Positions 59,759-64,000 of a stretch of DNA of 64,000 nucleotides are shown here, one piece after another. The stretch comes from Verticillium longisporum (lineage: Eukaryota; Ascomycota; Sordariomycetes; Glomerellales; Plectosphaerellaceae), in NCBI GenBank assembly GCA_019188255.1, contig JAETXT010000001.1, forward strand, positions 1,612,001 to 1,676,000, written 5' to 3'. The notes beneath the pieces were generated by a model. It made no database searches, was not told the DNA's origin, and worked only from the letters and a program-made list of their open reading frames with translations. A program made the position numbers and the translations under genes. How positions within the stretch are numbered: position 1 is the stretch's first letter; each line of letters starts with the position of its first letter.

Positions 59759-61331
59759 ATGGCGAAAGACACCGTTCTCGAAGGCGTCTTCGGTACGTTA
59801 CGCCACGTCCTCTCCCCCATCGCGTCTGGGAGGGAAATGCATTCCGAGACCTTTCCGTTGACCTGTGCCGCGATGCAGCCATCAACAAGCCTCTGGGCAT
59901 GAGCTCTGCTCAGGTGATCCGTGACTGCCAGCAGCACTTCAACCCTTCGACCCTTTTCGCACCCCTTGTGCAGCAGGAGATCAGCAAGCGCCTCAATGAG
60001 TCGGGCTCGCAGTTCAAGCGCCGCGGCATCAACAAGAAGGGCGCGCGCGTCAAGATGGGCCACGGAGGAACACTCGACCCCCTCGCGACGGGCGTCCTCA
60101 TCCTGGGCGTCGGCTCTGGAACAAAGTCCCTGCAGGGTTTTCTCGACTGCACCAAGACGTACGAGACTGTCGTCGTGTTTGGCGCCGGCACAGACAGCTA
60201 CGACCGCACCGGCAGGATACTGACCCGGAGGCCCTACGACCACATCACGAGGGAGATGGTCGAGAAGGAGATGGACAGCTTCCGCGGCAAGTTCGAGCAG
60301 ATCCCGCCCCTGTACTCGGCCCTGAAAATGGAGGGCAAGCCCCTCTACGAGTACGCCCGCGAGGGCAAGCCCATCCCCCGCGGGATTATCGGGCGCGATG
60401 GCGAGGGCAAGGAGCCCGAGCTGCTCGCGTGGTGCGAGCCCGGCACCCGCCAGCACCACGGCCGACCGAGGAGGCCGAGGCCGCCGAGAAGAACCTCGCC
60501 GAGCAGGTCTGGCGCGTGGAGAAGCAGCAGGGCAACGCGCGCAAGCTGACGCCCGAGGAGGAGGCCCCCGACAGGCCCCCGTTAACAAGCACGAGGACCA
60601 GAAGAAGAAGTTTGAGGAGAGGCAGGACGAGCTCGTAAGGGACAAGCCACCACACAAGCGGCGCAAGTCGTCGTCGTCGTCTTCTGCTAAGCACCAAGCG
60701 CTAATGTCCGGCGCGTTGGGCCAGCTCCCCGCGGCGCCCCAACACCACACAGGAAAGGGCGCCAACCTCGTCCCGCCGCCGACGACGACCGCCCCCTGGT
60801 CCGACAAGGGACCCCCGCCGCGCGCATCCGCATGACCGTCACCTCGGGCTTCTACGTCCGCAGCTTCTGCCACGACCTCGGCACCAAGGTCGGCTCCGCC
60901 GCCATGATGGCCGAGCTGAGCCGCGACAGGCAGGGCGACTTTGCGCTCAAGCAGAACTGCCTCGAGTACGACGACCTGGCCAAGGGCGAGGCCGTCTGGG
61001 CGCCGCAGGTCAGGGAGCTGCTCGCCGACTGGAAGGAGAAGCACCCCGACCCCCTCAGAAGCAGGACGCGTTCCGCAACGACCGCAACCAGATCAAGCCG
61101 CGCGTGCAACAGCACAGCGGAGAGTCCTCGAAGAAGAGGCAGCAAGAGGAGCAGCCTGAGGGGGCCAAACCGGAGAAGCGCAGGAAGAACTCCAGCTCCG
61201 GGGATGAGGCGCCGGCGGTCAAAGCCGCGCCGGCGAGCCCCAAGGCGGCAGAGGCGCAGCCCGAATCGCCACAAAAGGTGAACGAGACCGCCCAGGACGA
61301 CGAGTCGGAGTGGGATGGCATCAAGGACTAA
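59759..61331 (+). CDS. PUS4: PUS4/TruB tRNA pseudouridine-55 synthase
   Basis: TruB-family enzymes convert U55 of the tRNA T-loop to pseudouridine. Exon 1 is 59759-59792 (MAKDTVLEGVF), joined over an 86-nt intron to exon 2 at 59879 (AINKPLGMSSAQVIRD). The catalytic Asp lies in GHGGTLDPLATGVLI; KTYETVVVFGAGTDSYDRTG, KFEQIPPLYSALKMEGKPLYEYAREG and VTSGFYVRSFCHDLG are the later TruB motifs. A charged, low-complexity insertion (Lys/Glu/Ser-rich) separates the last two, as in other fungal Pus4 proteins, and the C-terminus is a long basic/acidic tail ending in DESEWDGIKD. The reading frame is broken four times: in 60430-60470, at 60576-60580, at 60812-60816 and at 61050-61054. Every break is repaired by one added base, three of them in five-C runs. 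This density makes base-calling error far likelier than gene death. Confidence 0.85.
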
Positions 61332-61769
61332 CACGTGTAAACTCGCAGCATGACTCTTCGTTGGACAGGCCGAGGCCAACTACCGAAATCGGTCCGTAGG
61401 GGGTCTTTCCCGGTTGAAGCATCCAGACAGGATGTCACGGTGATATTTTCAGGAGCGTTTAGATGAGATTTCATGGCTGAGGTCCAGGAATACTTTCCAT
61501 TGGCCTACCGGCCTCAATGATACCAATTACAGACCAGATGTCAGCCTGGCAGACTCGTTTCATCCGATTAAACACTTTGTCACATGATGCAAACAGTGCA
61601 CGTTTTTACCGAGAGTGCGGATGTCGTCATGAAAACTCCATCTGCCATTCGAGGGCCTCGTGTCCCCTCAAAGACGGCATAAGACTGCATTACAACATTA
61701 TATCAGATCTCGACAGGTCTATAAATCTTACACATTATGCGTGTCCTGCGTGCCAGACCAGGACAAAGC
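61332..61769. other. Intergenic, convergent 3' ends
   Basis: Between PUS4 (+) and ERG2 (-). No gene seen. Confidence 0.45.
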
Positions 61770-62502
61770 CTAGAACTTGCCCTTCAGGAGATTGCCAATC
61801 ATCTCCCTGGCCGTGATGCGCGTGGTGTGGTACAGCGTGGGGAAGTCGACGGTGCTCGTGAAGCCGTCGGCGTATCCGAACAGCAGCATGGGAGGGATCC
61901 AGCCGCGGGCGTACTCGAGGGCGAAACAGCCCTCGGGCATGCTGTACTGCTTGACGGTGCCGCGGACGAGGTGGTGAACGGTGCCAGGGGTGTAGACCTC
62001 AGGGGTGTAGACGCCAGGTCCGGGGGCGTAGGCGAGCTGGGTGCCAGTAAGGATGTGGAAGTAGTCGTTGGAGGTGTGGCGGCCGGTGTGACCCTCAGTG
62101 CCAATGGCTGTACCGAAGATGATGAGGTACTCGGTGATGCCTGGCAATCACGTCAGTTGGAGTCACAGATAGGTCAGAAGGTAGGCTGAGCTTACTGGCG
62201 TGGATGATGTACATGGCGCCCATGGCGCCGCCGGCGTTGTTAAACACCCACTCCTCGTGCAGGTTCACGACGTCGGGGTGCCTCTCGTTCAGCTCGGCGA
62301 CGATGTAGTTGACAATGTCGGCCGTGTTGTTGCCATGCTCGGCAATGGCGCGGAGTTGAAGGTCGTGGAGGTGGTCGAGGTCGAAGACATAGAAGTTCTC
62401 CAAATTCTTCTCGAGGACGACGTAGATAGGGGTCAAGATACCGAGAAGGGTGGCCAGGAAGAAGAACCAGCCGCCAATGCTGTTGTTGCGCGGTGGAGAC
62501 AT
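61770..62502 (-). CDS. ERG2: ERG2, C-8 sterol isomerase
   Basis: Erg2 moves the sterol double bond from C8 to C7 in ergosterol synthesis; it is an ER membrane protein related to the sigma-1 receptor and the target of morpholine fungicides. Exons 62196-62502 and 61770-62140, with a 55-nt intron in phase 1. One N-terminal membrane segment ([19 protein letters not shown]) precedes the catalytic domain with [38 protein letters not shown] and [10 protein letters not shown]. The body continues with [19 protein letters not shown]. The C-terminus is GNLLKGKF. About 225 aa, normal. The start at MSPPRNN is preferred over an upstream in-frame ATG because it places the membrane segment as in relatives. 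Confidence 0.93.
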
Positions 62503-63049
62503 GTTTGCGCGGATGAGCCGGACGGAAATAGTACAGGGGAAAAAAGGTGAAGGAGTGTGGGAGCGCAATTGGCTTGAGATGGAGTCGCGGGCTCGATGGA
62601 GGAGGTGTCGGCAACCCTTATGAACTTGCAGAGTCGAGCGAGCAGTCGACCACAACAAGCGTTGGGGGGGGTGTTTTCGCTGGACCCCTAACAACAGATT
62701 CTGCCTGTTGTTACCGCCGGGGACGTCTCTTCCCGATGGCCTGAGAATGGAGACGGAGTGGCTCGAAATCCCGAAAGCGCCTGTCAGATGAGATCTTTGC
62801 AGTGCCCGTGGTGGGTCGCCAGCTGCACCACAGGCCCATTGAGCACTAACGCGATCCGCGGGAAGCGATTACTGCTTGTCGCGACCGAGACCAAAATTTC
62901 CCACTCACTCATTCACTTGCCAGCCTTCCTGACCAGCGACAGCTTGCGACGCCAAATCTCACCACCACTCACCCCCCTCACAACCGATCACGATTTCGAG
63001 AGAACTCACTCACACGTGCAGGGTTTCTGGGACTTCGGATCATCCGGCC
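62503..63049. promoter_or_regulatory. Bidirectional promoter, ERG2 / CSL4
   Basis: 547 bp between divergent starts. No sterol-response element could be assigned by eye and no other gene is visible. Confidence 0.5.
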
Positions 63050-63747
63050 ATGGCAACGGACGCCATTCCTCAGACTGCCGTTCCCGGCACCGCACTCGGC
63101 CCAGCCTCTCGCTACCGCTCCGGCGCCGGCACTCACATTCATGAAGGCATCGTCGTCTCCTCCCTGCTCGGCCGAGTAACCGTCGACACACCTGCCTCAG
63201 CAAACGGCCCGGCCAAGCGCCTGACGCGCATTGCCGGCGTTCTCAACTCGCCGGCGGACCGAGCAACGATCTCGGTGTCGAGGCATGGTGGCAAGAAGCG
63301 CGAGGCACTGCCCGATGTCAGCAACATCGTGCTATGCCGCGTGCTGCGCCTGATGCCTCGACAGGCGATAGTGTCGATTCAGCAGGTTGGCGACACGGTG
63401 CTGCAGACGGAGTGGCAAGGGGTCATTCGGTCGCAAGACGTACGAGCGACAGAGAAGGACAAAATCAAGATCCATGAAGCGTTCAAGCCAGGCGACATTG
63501 TGAAGGCGCAGGTGGTGAGTCCGATCCGGGGCGCAAGCCGTTAGGTATTGCGAGTATGGTGCTGACTGCAGGACAGATCTCCTTGGGTGACCAGGCGAAT
63601 TACTACCTGTCGACGGCGAGCAACGAGCTGGGAGTCATCATGGCGACGAGTGAGGCTGGCAACGACATGGTGCCTGTGAGCTGGAAGGAGTATAGGGACC
63701 CGGAAACGGGGGTTGGCGAGTTGCGCAAGGTCGCGAAGCCCAATTGA
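63050..63747 (+). CDS. CSL4: CSL4, RNA exosome cap subunit
   Basis: Csl4 is one of the three S1/KH cap subunits of the RNA exosome, which degrades and processes RNA in nucleus and cytoplasm. Exons 63050-63514 and 63577-63747; the intron has a GTGAGT donor, a CTGAC branch and uses the second of two close AGs (GGACAG), giving VKAQVISLGDQANYYLST. The protein is about 211 aa. The N-terminal domain starts with PGTALGPASRYRSGAGTHIH, the S1 domain includes VLCRVLRLMPRQAIVSI and the tail is a short zinc-less Csl4 C-terminal domain (MVPVSWKEYRDPETG). Fully intact. Confidence 0.92.
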
Positions 63748-64000
63748 AGACAAAGCTAAGCTCTACGATGCGATTGACGACCGTAGTGTCCGCCGGAAGG
63801 GCACCCGCGAGCCGACTGATCGACCTGGCAGATTTCCCTCGGCCTTGCCGGTCGTGTTGGCGAGAGGTATGCGCCCCCAGTCAGGTCAGTGTCTGAAACA
63901 CGGCAGCATGAGCATGACCGTCGTACCAGTACGACAACTCGCGGCAAGAGGAGCAAAGAGCAGGGGAGCTCCGACAAAGCACGGCCAGAAGTTGGCCTTG

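Noticed and set aside
1..64000. Repeat-induced point mutation (RIP) across the window
   Set aside because: No broad AT-rich, TpA-enriched tracts; the stops seen are isolated and include non-RIP changes such as AAG to TAG.

Overview
The window is nuclear DNA of a filamentous ascomycete (Pezizomycotina, most likely a Sordariomycete such as a Hypocrealean fungus; this placement is inference). Evidence: GC-rich codon use, many 50-90 nt introns with GT-AG borders and CTAAC/CTGAC branch sites, genes on both strands with short shared promoters, and a housekeeping set typical of this group. I see no rRNA or convincing tRNA gene, no CRISPR array, no transposon and no secondary-metabolite cluster.

Layout. 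0.3-2.1 kb: a broken Dal5-type transporter. 2.6-15.9 kb: an AIG2/GGCT-like gene sharing a promoter with TRA1, the huge pseudokinase of SAGA/NuA4. 16.5-19.3 kb: YIH1/IMPACT, then a CASTOR-like ACT-domain protein. After a 2.5 kb repeat-bearing spacer come a METTL25-like methyltransferase, a Tlg1-like SNARE, GLE1 (mRNA export) and SSD1 (mRNA-binding RNase II-like protein) at 21.8-33.6 kb. 36.1-41.7 kb: an RDS1-like secreted ferritin-fold protein, an unidentified broken ORF and V-ATPase subunit A (VMA1), all three carrying in-frame stops. 42.9-51.6 kb: a DUF4048 protein, an ATP-dependent DNA ligase-like protein and a 2-oxoglutarate dioxygenase. 53.0-63.7 kb: MKT1, an RFTS-domain protein (possible Raf2/DIM-7 relative), PUS4/TruB, ERG2 and exosome CSL4.

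Many genes act in gene expression: transcription co-activation (TRA1), translation control (YIH1, SSD1, MKT1), RNA export (GLE1), tRNA modification (PUS4) and RNA decay (CSL4). They look like independent housekeeping genes rather than a pathway cluster.

The strongest signal is technical. At least 17 single-base reading-frame breaks in nine genes can all be repaired by adding exactly one base, usually in a C/G run, so homopolymer under-calling in the assembly is the best explanation. In-frame stops in the MFS, RDS1 and VMA1 genes are not explained this way and may be true decay. Gene models below are spliced by eye from conserved protein continuity, splice consensus and phase. I found no convincing previously undescribed system.
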